Shown: piece by piece, positions 18,385 to 25,746 of the stretch | How positions within the stretch are numbered: the first letter of the stretch is position 1 | Layout of the letters: each line of letters opens with the position of its first letter | Assembly: GCA_023144005.1 (NCBI GenBank) | Contig: JAGLGN010000008.1 | Coordinates: 1-48,075 of the forward strand | Source: a bacterium | Lineage (GTDB): Bacteria; AUK180 | Length of the DNA: 48,075 nt | Direction of reading: 5' to 3' | Translations under genes and position numbers: made by a program | Notes under the pieces: model-generated | Seen by the model: only the letters and a program-made list of their open reading frames with translations | Told to the model about the DNA's origin: nothing | Databases searched by the model: none

Positions 18385-18998
18385 TTGATTCTCTTTAAGA
18401 GTGGAGAATTATAAATATCCGAGGGAGCTACCACCAGTTCATCCTTCGGGAAATTGCCCTTATAGCGTTCCTGAATTATTCTGGCAACTTCTGAAGACGA
18501 TAGATCATAGTCCGCAAATCTCTTCAATTCACACAATTTAATACCCAACCCGTAATAATATACTTTCCAAACCAATTCCGAGCAGTATATTTCATCATCA
18601 CTCCATAAAAACAGTGAATCATAACTCTTCCCCTGGAGAGTTTTCGCATACTTTACCGCCTCTGGTATTTTACTTGTCAGATCATCCGGGAAGGTTTTTA
18701 AACGCATAACTATATACTTCTTGCTCTCGCCCCTCATTTTCCACTCCTTCAAAGGAGTAAATGTAGTAGTATTGATCGCTTCAAAAACGAAGATCTCGCC
18801 GTCTATAAAACAAATTATACCCATATGGGTCAATTCTGAATCCGTGGCATTTGACACTGCCGTACTCTGCGAAGAGACGGAATGATGAAAAACTATATCA
18901 CCATCAAGAAACTTACTCTTACATGATGATAGCATTGAGGCAGTGAGCACTAAAGCCATCAGAAATAATATGGATGCTCCTCTAAATGTACTTTTCAT
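18381..18998 (-). CDS. YiiX-like permuted papain-fold lipoprotein (NlpC/P60 superfamily)
   Basis: 205 residues. Signal peptide with lipobox LSSC (Cys26). GDIVFHHSVSSQSTAV begins the catalytic domain, then SELTHMGII (His58) and DEIYCSELVWKVY (Cys139) supply the permuted His/Cys pair of YiiX/DUF830-type enzymes. These hydrolyse amide or ester bonds in the envelope, possibly peptidoglycan peptides or lipids. Part of a three-gene unit: four-helix-bundle protein (10 nt upstream), this gene, then the SRPBCC protein (4-nt overlap). No SD is seen, so translation probably depends on the upstream gene. Confidence 0.8.
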   Translation of the reverse strand: MKSTFRGASILFLMALVLTASMLSSCKSKFLDGDIVFHHSVSSQSTAVSNATDSELTHMGIICFIDGEIFVFEAINTTTFTPLKEWKMRGESKKYIVMRLKTFPDDLTSKIPEAVKYAKTLQGKSYDSLFLWSDDEIYCSELVWKVYYYGLGIKLCELKRFADYDLSSSEVARIIQERYKGNFPKDELVVAPSDIYNSPLLKRIK

Positions 18999-19008
18999 TA
19001 TTGATTTC

Positions 19009-19374
19009 TCATTCTTTTGTTTTCTTCATCTTGCCTTTTGCTGTTTTGATACTAGACACCAATATGCTAATCAACTTATCAATCTCAGGAGATACTTCAT
19101 CGTGAATTCCTTGAGTTATATAGTTTGAATCTTTCAACAGTAGAAGCCAGTATTCAGTCTCATTTGCTTCTTTTAAAGCGACACTAAGTTTGTTTACAAA
19201 ATCTGCTCTTGATTGAGCGTATTCAGACTCTCTTACTAATGCACCAATTGCTGTTCCAGATCTAATTAGCTGTTTACTCAAGATATATTCCTTTTGTTTA
19301 GTAAGATTTCTACATATCGTTATAACCTTCAAAGCAAAAGAGTAGCTTTCATCCCTTAATATATTTTCTCTCAT
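19009..19374 (-). CDS. Four-helix-bundle protein (S23/IVS-like)
   Basis: 121 residues from the ATG at 19374, selected because GGGGGAAAT lies just upstream; the in-frame ATG at 19386 falls in the repeat tract with no SD. The sequence has the family's features: SYSFALKVI, LSKQLIRSGTAIGA, RESEYAQSRADFVNKLSVAL, KEANETEYWL and a late ISILVSSIKTAK. The family includes the protein encoded in the 23S rRNA intervening sequence of spirochaetes; free-standing homologues are common in Bacteroidota and candidate phyla. Function is unproven, perhaps RNA or DNA binding as a homopentamer. First gene of a probable operon with the YiiX and SRPBCC genes. Confidence 0.85.
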   Translation of the reverse strand: MRENILRDESYSFALKVITICRNLTKQKEYILSKQLIRSGTAIGALVRESEYAQSRADFVNKLSVALKEANETEYWLLLLKDSNYITQGIHDEVSPEIDKLISILVSSIKTAKGKMKKTKE

Positions 19375-19505
19375 AATTTCCCCCATTCTTCATTCTTCAT
19401 TCTTCATTCTTCATTTCCCCATTCTTCATTCTTCATTCTTCATTCTTCATTCTTCATTTCCCCATTCTTCATTCTTCATTCTATGCGAAGCACCGCTTCA
19501 GGCAC
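19375..19505. repeat. Tandem CATTCTT heptamer array interrupted by TTTCCC
   Basis: More than a dozen CATTCTT units in three blocks separated by TTTCCCCATTC. Such arrays vary in length by slippage. It lies between the helicase stop and the four-helix gene start; it also follows GAAGC-GGT-GCTTC, a small hairpin without T-run. Confidence 0.9.
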
Positions 19506-20771
19506 CTATTTACGACGCGTGCGCCTGTGCCTGCTCCGCTCATCCTTTGCTGCATGATGTGAAGATGATGTCTTCTTTTTATTATATGTCCCGCCCCGTG
19601 GGTGGTCCGGCTTCGGCGCTTTGTAATCGAAACTTTCGAGAGTTTTTCTTTCTATCCTGCTTCCCATTATTCTCTCAAGTCTTTTTATCATCTGCTCGTC
19701 GTCCGGCGTAACAAAGGTAAAGGCATCACCGGTCTTTTCTGCCCGGCCTGTCCTTCCGATGCGGTGTATATAATCATCTGGGGTAGAGGGCATATCGAAA
19801 TTGATCACATGCGATACATCTTCTATGTCAAGCCCTCGCGCGGCAATATCCGTTGCTGCCATGATCCTGTAGGCTCCGGTCTTAAAACCCCTGAGCGCTT
19901 TCAGTCTCTGGGGCTGAGAACGGTTGCTGTGAAGGCTGGTCACCGTGTAACCCATTTTCTTGACCTTTCTCATTACACCGTCAGCGCGGTATTTCGTTCT
20001 TGTAAAGATAAGTACCGATCCCGTATCCGATGTTTTGAGTATTTCTAAAAGGAGTTTCGCTTTCAGATGTTGCTGAACGGGAAAAAGAGAGTGCGCCACT
20101 GTGGTGGCTGGTTTGCTCAGTCCCAATGCAATCCGTTTCGGGTTTGTAAGAGTCCTTTTGGCCAGCGCCTCTATTTCAGGCGGGAATGTTGCCGAGAAAA
20201 GCATGGTCTGCCTCTTCCTGGTTAAAAATCCCAGTATCCTTTTAATATCGGGCAGAAAGCCCATGTCAAGCATCCTGTCCGCTTCGTCTAAGACAAGTAT
20301 CTCAATATCATCCGTATTAACATAGTCCCTATAGACAAGGTCGATGAACCTTCCCGGGCAAACAACAGCTATGTCAACGCCGGCCTCAAGCGCCCGTATC
20401 TGGTAGGTGTCGCTCACACCACCGAAAAGCGTTACACTGCGAAGTCCCGTCCTCTTTCCGAGAGCGATGATATTGTCGTATATCTGATCTGCCAGTTCCC
20501 TGGTGGGAGTGACTATCAGAGCCCTGAGTTTGTGATCTTTTTTCCCTGAAAGTTTCTGCAATATGGGAAGTAGAAAAGCAGCCGTCTTACCGGTGCCTGT
20601 CTGTGCTGTGCCAATGATATCCCTACCTTCCATGGCATAAGGGATTACCTCTTTCTGTACCGGAGTTGGTTCTTCAAAACCGGCGTGCATGATCCCCGCG
20701 ACAATGCGGCGGTCAAGATTAAAACTATCGAAGTTAACGATGTTTTTCTGATAATTCTGTGCGTTCTGCAT
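19506..20771 (-). CDS. DEAD-box ATP-dependent RNA helicase
   Basis: 421 residues. All core motifs are visible: Q-motif (FEEPTPVQ, 32-39), motif I AQTGTGKT (56-63), PTRELADQI, motif II DEAD, motif III SAT, and motifs IV-VI ending in HRIGRTGR. The C-terminal 45 residues are basic and low-complexity (KPDHPRGGTYNKKK to RRTRRK), a usual RNA-binding tail. It resembles RhlE-type helicases that unwind RNA in ribosome assembly or cold adaptation. The ATG has AGGAGG 10 nt upstream, enclosed in a GGGG/CCCC hairpin. Transcription probably starts near 21015, giving a structured leader of about 240 nt. Confidence 0.93.
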   Translation of the reverse strand: MQNAQNYQKNIVNFDSFNLDRRIVAGIMHAGFEEPTPVQKEVIPYAMEGRDIIGTAQTGTGKTAAFLLPILQKLSGKKDHKLRALIVTPTRELADQIYDNIIALGKRTGLRSVTLFGGVSDTYQIRALEAGVDIAVVCPGRFIDLVYRDYVNTDDIEILVLDEADRMLDMGFLPDIKRILGFLTRKRQTMLFSATFPPEIEALAKRTLTNPKRIALGLSKPATTVAHSLFPVQQHLKAKLLLEILKTSDTGSVLIFTRTKYRADGVMRKVKKMGYTVTSLHSNRSQPQRLKALRGFKTGAYRIMAATDIAARGLDIEDVSHVINFDMPSTPDDYIHRIGRTGRAEKTGDAFTFVTPDDEQMIKRLERIMGSRIERKTLESFDYKAPKPDHPRGGTYNKKKTSSSHHAAKDERSRHRRTRRK

Positions 20772-21015
20772 AAGATTGGGGCCTCCTAAACCCCGACCGG
20801 CTCTTTTGACAATTAATAATGTTAAAAGCCGATCCGACCCCGGATTTTCAAGATATATCGATATTTATTGTGTTTAATATGAAGTATATGAGTACCCGGA
20901 ATTCAGAGTAATTATTGTACTCTGATCTATATTTTTTATTTTATTTCTATCAAGTAATTATTTTCATGCGAAAAATTTATTGCGTACAAAGAGCATTTGC
21001 GTCCACTTCTGTGAA
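20772..21015 (-). promoter_or_regulatory. Long structured 5' leader of the DEAD-box helicase mRNA
   Basis: From the promoter at 21022-21049 to the start codon is about 240 nt without a gene. It holds a perfect 7-bp stem CAGAGTA/TACTCTG (20904-20924), a GC-rich stem with one bulge (20798-20831) and, next to the start, GGGG(20778-20781)/CCCC(20791-20794) whose loop contains the SD AGGAGG. This layout fits temperature- or helicase-dependent control of its own translation, which is known for cold-shock RNA helicases. That role is inference. Confidence 0.5.
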
Positions 21016-21021
21016 CCGGGT

Positions 21022-21049
21022 ATTATAGCATATTGAGGTTTTAAGTCAA
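21022..21049 (-). promoter_or_regulatory. Promoter of the DEAD-box helicase gene
   Basis: TTGACT (21044-21049), 16-bp spacer, TATAAT (21022-21027). It lies between the DUF6506 stop and the helicase leader. Confidence 0.7.
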
Positions 21050-21091
21050 GGATTTAGCAGAATTCCTTTTATGATCGGCGAAGAAGGAGCA

Positions 21092-21409
21092 CTATTTATT
21101 AAAATATTCTCGTTGGATCACCGACTGGACGACCTTACTGCTGGCGACATCTCCTCTGGCGACATTGACGGATACCTTTCCATCCAGAACCTCAAATATC
21201 TCCGCCACATCACCGTGCGAAAAGCCCGGGCAAAGGGTAATGGCGTGTATTCCTTCTTTTTCATACATATCTTTTGATACCTTCACCGCTTCTTCCTGAC
21301 TCTTCACAATTACCGTGAAAAGTATGTACTTACCTGTATCAATTGTGCTTGTGTGTTTCTCGTAATCCGCGTCCGGCGCATGCGCCATAAATAATGTCTT
21401 AAATGCCAT
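21092..21409 (-). CDS. DUF6506 family protein
   Basis: 105 residues: KTLFMAHAPDADYEKHTS, then TGKYILFTVIVKSQEEAVKV, HAITLCPGFSHGDVAEIFEV and GKVSVNVARGDV. This matches the small alpha/beta DUF6506 family, which has a conserved CPGFSH-type loop; no biochemical function is established. SD AGAGGTGA precedes the ATG. Its promoter is part of a dispersed repeat that is also found in front of defence-island genes (see 21426-21454). Confidence 0.75.
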   Translation of the reverse strand: MAFKTLFMAHAPDADYEKHTSTIDTGKYILFTVIVKSQEEAVKVSKDMYEKEGIHAITLCPGFSHGDVAEIFEVLDGKVSVNVARGDVASSKVVQSVIQREYFNK

Positions 21410-21425
21410 GATTCACCTCTGGGAT

Positions 21426-21454
21426 ATTCTACACGTTTGCTAATATATTTTCAA
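21426..21454 (-). promoter_or_regulatory. Repeat-borne promoter, copy upstream of DUF6506
   Basis: TTGAAA (21449-21454), 17-bp spacer, TAGAAT (21426-21431). The upstream flank carries AATTGAATTCTCCAAATATT and TCAATTTGAAAAT, matching the flanks of the copies at 27495 and 30793. The predicted leader of about 10 nt holds the SD. Confidence 0.7.
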
Positions 21455-21532
21455 ATTGAGTAATATTTGGAGAATTCAATTGGATTTTGCAACTTGGGCA
21501 ATTTATCCCGTAGTTACTTGTAAGTTTACCCT

Positions 21533-21576
21533 ATCTTCGTATCTTCGTATCTTCGTATATACGAAGATACGAAGAT
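21533..21576. repeat. 36-bp perfect palindrome built from ATCTTCGT octamers
   Basis: ATCTTCGT occurs three times in tandem (21533-21556), followed by ATAT and two copies of its complement ACGAAGAT (21561-21576). Positions 21541-21576 read identically on both strands. It would form a 16-18-bp hairpin in RNA from either strand. No T-run follows, so it is not a standard terminator. Confidence 0.9.
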
Positions 21577-21613
21577 GCCATTTTTCATTTACTCTTCTGT
21601 CCTGGGTGTTGAA

Positions 21614-21735
21614 CTACTTCACTAAGCACTGCTTGCATATGCTCTTGTATTGGCAGTTGTGGCATTTGCCGTAATTGTGATGATTGCGCTTTATTGATCT
21701 TGGAGCGGAAGTTCGAGAGATTATTCCAAGATTTT
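21614..21735 (-). pseudogene. Truncated C-terminal remnant of a Cas4-like nuclease gene
   Basis: On the minus strand one frame reads ISRTSAPRSIKRN, then HHNYGKCHNCQYKSICKQCL and a stop at 21614. This matches the C-terminus of the Cas4-like protein at 30019-30525 (HHNYGKCHNCQYKGICRQCL), including all four clustered cysteines. Similarity stops on the upstream side at a REP-like repeat (21731-21760). The catalytic part is absent, so this is a decayed or truncated copy. Confidence 0.85.
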
Positions 21736-21760
21736 GCAACTTTTACAACGACCGTCCCCA
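21731..21760 (-). repeat. REP-like element, GGGGACGGT type
   Basis: Reading the minus strand: GGGGACGGTCGTTG followed by a second GTTG five bases later and CAAAA. It directly borders the truncated Cas4-like fragment. The remainder of the 21410-21908 gap holds the promoter repeat, the palindrome and an AAGTGTGAAGTG-type word (about 21815-21850). Confidence 0.75.
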
Positions 21761-21871
21761 TTTTCCTTGTTTATCGTGGATCGGGAATCCATCTGGTGTT
21801 TGTTCCTTGTGTTTTCCCACTTTACACTTCACACTTCATACCTCACACTTTCTTATTGTGATTGTTTCTGT

Positions 21872-21900
21872 TTGCTTTCAGACTAATATTCCTATATAAT
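21872..21900 (+). promoter_or_regulatory. Promoter of the TPR/acidic-repeat gene (leaderless)
   Basis: TTGCTT (21872-21877), 17-bp spacer, TATAAT (21895-21900). The GTG start codon is 8 nt beyond the -10 box and no SD exists, so the mRNA is probably leaderless. Confidence 0.65.
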
Positions 21901-21908
21901 CAATTATC

Positions 21909-24900
21909 GTGAAGGGCAAACACTTCGTTATTCTCATTTTTTTCATCATTGCTACATGTTTCTCGGCAAATATTAAGGAAGGGATGGGGCTGTTCAAGCA
22001 GAACGACTTTAAAAATGCCGAAGAGGTATTTCTGGAGCTTGTCAAGGACAGACCAACGCTCTTCAGTATGTACCCTTTCCTGATAAAATGCCTGTATGAG
22101 AACGGGAATTACGATAGAGCCGTATTCTACCTCGAGATACTTGAGAATAACGGCAGCAGGACTATAAATCAGCTTATCGATAACGAGATCTATTCTTCAA
22201 TACTATACACGAAGGGGGAGCATAAGAAATCACTTAAATACGCGAAGATTGGGCTGGAAACCTCAAAGAACATTGACGAGCTTGCCCAACTGAAACTTCT
22301 TTCGTGTCTAAACAGACTGGCTCTACATGTATTTCCCAACGGGAAAAAAGTAATAACTCAGAAGAAGAACTGGAGGAAGTACCCTAAGCTTCAGTATTAC
22401 CTGATACGCTTCTACGATATCAACGACGAGGTCGAGACCAGAATCAGGGAACTCTCCTTCGACAACGCAGATTGCGAGATGGAGAGAACTGCGATCCTTC
22501 GGGAAAAGATCATAGAGTATCTTGAGAGTATGGATGCGAAGCTCTCTTCACTGGAAAAACAGTTGAAGAACGAAAAGAAGGGGATCATTAAAGGTAAAGA
22601 ACGGACAAGTATTTTTGCCATAGGAGAAATGATACACAGCGAGATCAAGCTGCATATCAAAAAGGAGAAGATATTCCATCTTATCGCCATAGGCAATGTC
22701 AAAGAAGGCGAGAGGCTTTTCGAGGAATTCCGTTCATCTTACCCCGGTGAGGATATCGCCGTCGCCAAGGTTCATATAGATAAGATCAAAAAGGCGAAGT
22801 CCGTGATGGTTTTATTCTGGATCATCATCATTGTAGTGCTTGCAGGTGGCGGATGGGCTCTTTATTTCTTCCTTTCCAGGAAGCTGATAGCGGTGACGAG
22901 CGACCAGCGACCAGCGACTGGCAAAGAGCAGAAAGAAGAAGACAAAACAGAAGAGAAGGCTGAAGAATCGACTGAAGAAGAGAAAGAGGAAAAGAAAAAA
23001 GAGACAAAGAAGAAAGAGAAGAAGGATAAAAAGAAGAAATCCAAGAAAAAGGCAAAAGAATCTGAAAAAGATGAAGATGAAGATGAGCAGAGCTCATCAG
23101 GGACAAGTGACAAGGAACAAGGGACAAGTGTATTTGATATAAGTTCAGCGGAGACCAGCGACCAGCGAACAGCGACTGGCGAAGAGCAGAAAGGAGAAGA
23201 CAAAACGGAAGAGAAGGCTGAAAAATCGACTGAAAGTGAGAAAGAGGAAAAGAAAAAAGAGACAAAGAAGAAAGAGAAGAAGGATAAAAAGAAAAGATCC
23301 AAGAAAAAGGCAAAAGAATCTGAAAAAGATGAAGAAAAGAAAGAAGAGAAATCCGAAGCCGAAAAAAAGTCTGAAGAAAAGGACTTTAAAATAGAATTTC
23401 CCACAGAACACGAAGATGAGCAGAGCTCATCAGGGACAAGTGACACGCTTCGCAGTGGACCCAGTGAACCAGTAGACCCGGTGGAACAACAGACAAGAGA
23501 GGATGAGGAAGGCTCAGAGGACGAGATACGGGACACGGGACACGAAACAGAAGAAGAGGAAACAGAAAGTAGAGATAAGGAAGTAGAAAGCAGTGAAGAA
23601 GAAAGTGAAGTAGAAAAACCGGAAGAATCTACTGATGAAGAAACTGGAACTGAAGCACAGCCATCCGACGAACCGTTATCCGTTGACCCTCAACCGTCAC
23701 CCGTCGAAGAAGAACCGTCACCCGTTGACGAGGACATTCCTCCATTGGATCTTGATGCGATCGACATTGATGAAGTGATCAAAAGTGTCGAAGCGGACCC
23801 GAATATTCAGATAGCAGAGGAAGAAGACGAAACAGAAAGTAGAGATGAAAAAGTAGAAAGTAGTGAAGAAGAGACGGAAGATAGTGAAAAACGAAAAACG
23901 GAAAATGAAGAATCGGAAGAAGAGTCAACTGGTGACAATATAGAAGAATCTGAGGAACCGACAACCGAAGGTGAGCAGAGCTCATCAGGGACAAGTGAAG
24001 AAGAGGAAACAGAAAGTAGAGATGAGAAAGTAGAAAGCAGTGAAGAAGAAAGTAAAGTAGAAAAACCGGAAGAATCTACTGAGAAAGAAACTGGATCCGA
24101 AGCACAGCCATCCGACGAACCGTTATCCGTTGACCAGCAACCGTCACCCGTCGAAGAAGAACCGTCACCCGTTGACGAGGACATTCCTCCATTTGATCTT
24201 GATGCGATCGACATTGATGAAGTGATCAAAAGTGTCGAAGCGGACCCGAATATTCAGATAGCAGAGGAAGAAGAGGAAACAGAAAGTAGAGATGAGAAAG
24301 TAGAGGGTAGTGAAGAAGAGACGGAAGATAGTGAAAAACGAAAAACGGAAAATGAAGAATTGGAAGAGGAGTCAACTGGTGACAATATAGAAAAATCTGA
24401 GGAACCGGCGGTTGACGATCGTGAACTGACGACTGATGAAGATAAATCTGAAGCCCCGTCAACCGATGAACCGACAACCGAAGATGAGGAAGGGGCCCAG
24501 GAGCCCAGCGACCAGAGTCCCGGTGAAGAAGAGGAAACAGAAAATAGAGATGAGGAAGTAGAGGGTAGTAAAGAAGAGACGGAAGACAGCGAAAAACGAA
24601 AAACGGATAATGAAGAATTGGAAGAGGAGTCAACTGGTGACAATATAGAAAAATCTGAGGAACCGACAACCGAAGGTGAGCAGAGCTCATCAGGGACAAG
24701 GGACAAGGAACAAGGGACAAGTGACACGCTTCGCAGTGGACCCAGTGAACCAGTGGACCCAGTGGAACAACAGACAAGAGAGGATGAGGAAGGCTCAGAG
24801 GACGAGATACGGGACACGGGACACGAAACAGAAAAAGAGGAAACAGAAAGTAGAGATGAGAAAGTAGAAAGCAGTGAAGAAGAAAGTGAAGTAGAAAAAC

Positions 24901-25520
24901 CGGAAGAATCTACAGAGGAAGAACCTGGATCTGAAGCCCCGTCAACCGATGAACCGAAAACCGAAGATCAGATCGTCTACGACTCCATGAATGATCTCGC
25001 TGATGACCTTTTGAGCATATCCGATGAGGATCTGGCAAATGTCAACAAAGAGATCAAAAAGAGCGAGGATTTCAAGGAAATCGAGGAAACCAAAGCTAAG
25101 AGAGAAGAGGAAAGAAAAACGGAAGCAGCTAAGGAAGAGCCTGTATCGGAGGATGCTGATATCTCAAAAGAGGAAGTGATCGACAGATATTTCAATATCC
25201 TTGCTGAAGGCGATCATGGAAAAGAAAAGAAATTTGTAAAGAAATATAAAAAAGATGATGAACTCATGAGTATCATGAAGATCCTTCACTATTTCAAAAA
25301 CGGACAGATAACCAAGATACTTGAAGAATTCAAGACCCTTGATATCATAGAGAACATGTCGTGGATGCAGAAGATCATTTACGAGATTGAGCATACAGGC
25401 GTCGATACTGCTGAAAAAATGATGCTTCTTTTCTTCTTCTATGAAGGCATCGGCAACCGCGACAAGGGCGAATTTTACAAGACCACTCTATACAATCTCT
25501 GGAAGAAAAAAAAGAAGTAA
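21909..25520 (+). CDS. TPR membrane protein with very long acidic low-complexity region
   Basis: 1203 residues. Signal sequence at 1-20 (FVILIFFIIATCFSA). Residues 20-290 hold helical TPR-like repeats (GMGLFKQNDFKNAEEVFLEL, then YENGNYDRAVFYLEIL and KGEHKKSLKYAKIGLE). A transmembrane helix lies at about 299-327. About 335-1010 is Glu/Lys/Ser/Thr-rich, with blocks such as EEETESRDEKVESSEEE repeated several times. A helical C-terminal domain of about 120 residues (ISKEEVIDRYFNILAEGDHG onward) ends in KKKK. The acidic part contains DNA words that elsewhere occur only between genes (see findings). Start is GTG at 21909; no SD. Function unknown: the fold suggests an N-terminal scaffold outside and a long acidic cytoplasmic tether. 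The stop codon lies inside the terminator hairpin. Confidence 0.8.
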   Translation: MKGKHFVILIFFIIATCFSANIKEGMGLFKQNDFKNAEEVFLELVKDRPTLFSMYPFLIKCLYENGNYDRAVFYLEILENNGSRTINQLIDNEIYSSILYTKGEHKKSLKYAKIGLETSKNIDELAQLKLLSCLNRLALHVFPNGKKVITQKKNWRKYPKLQYYLIRFYDINDEVETRIRELSFDNADCEMERTAILREKIIEYLESMDAKLSSLEKQLKNEKKGIIKGKERTSIFAIGEMIHSEIKLHIKKEKIFHLIAIGNVKEGERLFEEFRSSYPGEDIAVAKVHIDKIKKAKSVMVLFWIIIIVVLAGGGWALYFFLSRKLIAVTSDQRPATGKEQKEEDKTEEKAEESTEEEKEEKKKETKKKEKKDKKKKSKKKAKESEKDEDEDEQSSSGTSDKEQGTSVFDISSAETSDQRTATGEEQKGEDKTEEKAEKSTESEKEEKKKETKKKEKKDKKKRSKKKAKESEKDEEKKEEKSEAEKKSEEKDFKIEFPTEHEDEQSSSGTSDTLRSGPSEPVDPVEQQTREDEEGSEDEIRDTGHETEEEETESRDKEVESSEEESEVEKPEESTDEETGTEAQPSDEPLSVDPQPSPVEEEPSPVDEDIPPLDLDAIDIDEVIKSVEADPNIQIAEEEDETESRDEKVESSEEETEDSEKRKTENEESEEESTGDNIEESEEPTTEGEQSSSGTSEEEETESRDEKVESSEEESKVEKPEESTEKETGSEAQPSDEPLSVDQQPSPVEEEPSPVDEDIPPFDLDAIDIDEVIKSVEADPNIQIAEEEEETESRDEKVEGSEEETEDSEKRKTENEELEEESTGDNIEKSEEPAVDDRELTTDEDKSEAPSTDEPTTEDEEGAQEPSDQSPGEEEETENRDEEVEGSKEETEDSEKRKTDNEELEEESTGDNIEKSEEPTTEGEQSSSGTRDKEQGTSDTLRSGPSEPVDPVEQQTREDEEGSEDEIRDTGHETEKEETESRDEKVESSEEESEVEKPEESTEEEPGSEAPSTDEPKTEDQIVYDSMNDLADDLLSISDEDLANVNKEIKKSEDFKEIEETKAKREEERKTEAAKEEPVSEDADISKEEVIDRYFNILAEGDHGKEKKFVKKYKKDDELMSIMKILHYFKNGQITKILEEFKTLDIIENMSWMQKIIYEIEHTGVDTAEKMMLLFFFYEGIGNRDKGEFYKTTLYNLWKKKKK
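22895..24960 (+). repeat. Intragenic acidic low-complexity repeats containing intergenic 'word' sequences
   Basis: Near-identical blocks of several hundred bases recur; the GAGGAAACAGAAAGTAGAGA block starts near 23556, 24003, 24274, 24531 and 24836. Inside are a CGCTTCGCAGTGGACCCAGT word (about 23447 and 24727), GGGACAAGTGACAAGGAACA words, and GCGACCAGCGACTGGC words (about 22905 and 23160). Confidence 0.9.
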
Positions 25521-25534
25521 TCCTACTTCTTTTT
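25509..25534 (+). terminator. Rho-independent terminator overlapping the stop codon
   Basis: AAAAAGAAGTA, loop ATCC, TACTTCTTTTT: an 11-bp perfect inverted repeat ending in a T tract. The TAA stop (25518-25520) sits in the stem/loop. Confidence 0.7.
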
Positions 25535-25746
25535 CAGGCACAAAGCACAGAATACAGTGAACAATGTAAATAGAGACTGGAGGTTAGAGGCTAGTGCTGA
25601 GAAGAGATAAGACCCATCCCTTTGTTCCATGGGTCCACTTGTCCCTGGGCCCACTGCGAAGCGTCATTTTGCAACAAATGCAACGACCGTCCCCGGTAAC
25701 CATTCAAGTCGACGTCTTGATATTGTGCCGAAATAACTTGCATTAA
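25521..25746. repeat. Intergenic word repeats plus one REP-like element
   Basis: GGAGGTTAGAGGCTAG near 25576; CATGGGTCCACTTGTCCCTG and CCCACTGCGAAGCGTC near 25628-25664; then TTTTGCAACAAATGCAACGA and CCGTCCCCGG at 25667-25697, a copy of the REP-like element. No gene. Confidence 0.7.

Noticed and set aside
19485..19502. GAAGC-GGT-GCTTC hairpin after the DEAD-box gene as terminator
   Set aside because: Short 5-bp stem and no T-run.
19375..19505. Regular CATTCTT array as a possible CRISPR array
   Set aside because: Seven-base units without unique spacers; a simple tandem repeat, and no cas operon nearby.
21456..21899. Plus-strand open frames in the gap before the TPR gene
   Set aside because: The DNA is explained by the promoter repeat, the palindrome and a minus-strand Cas4-like remnant; no start signals.
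22828..24817. Long minus-strand Ser/Leu-rich open frames opposite the acidic repeats
   Set aside because: They are the complement of Glu/Lys codon-rich DNA, with no start signals and no recognisable domain.
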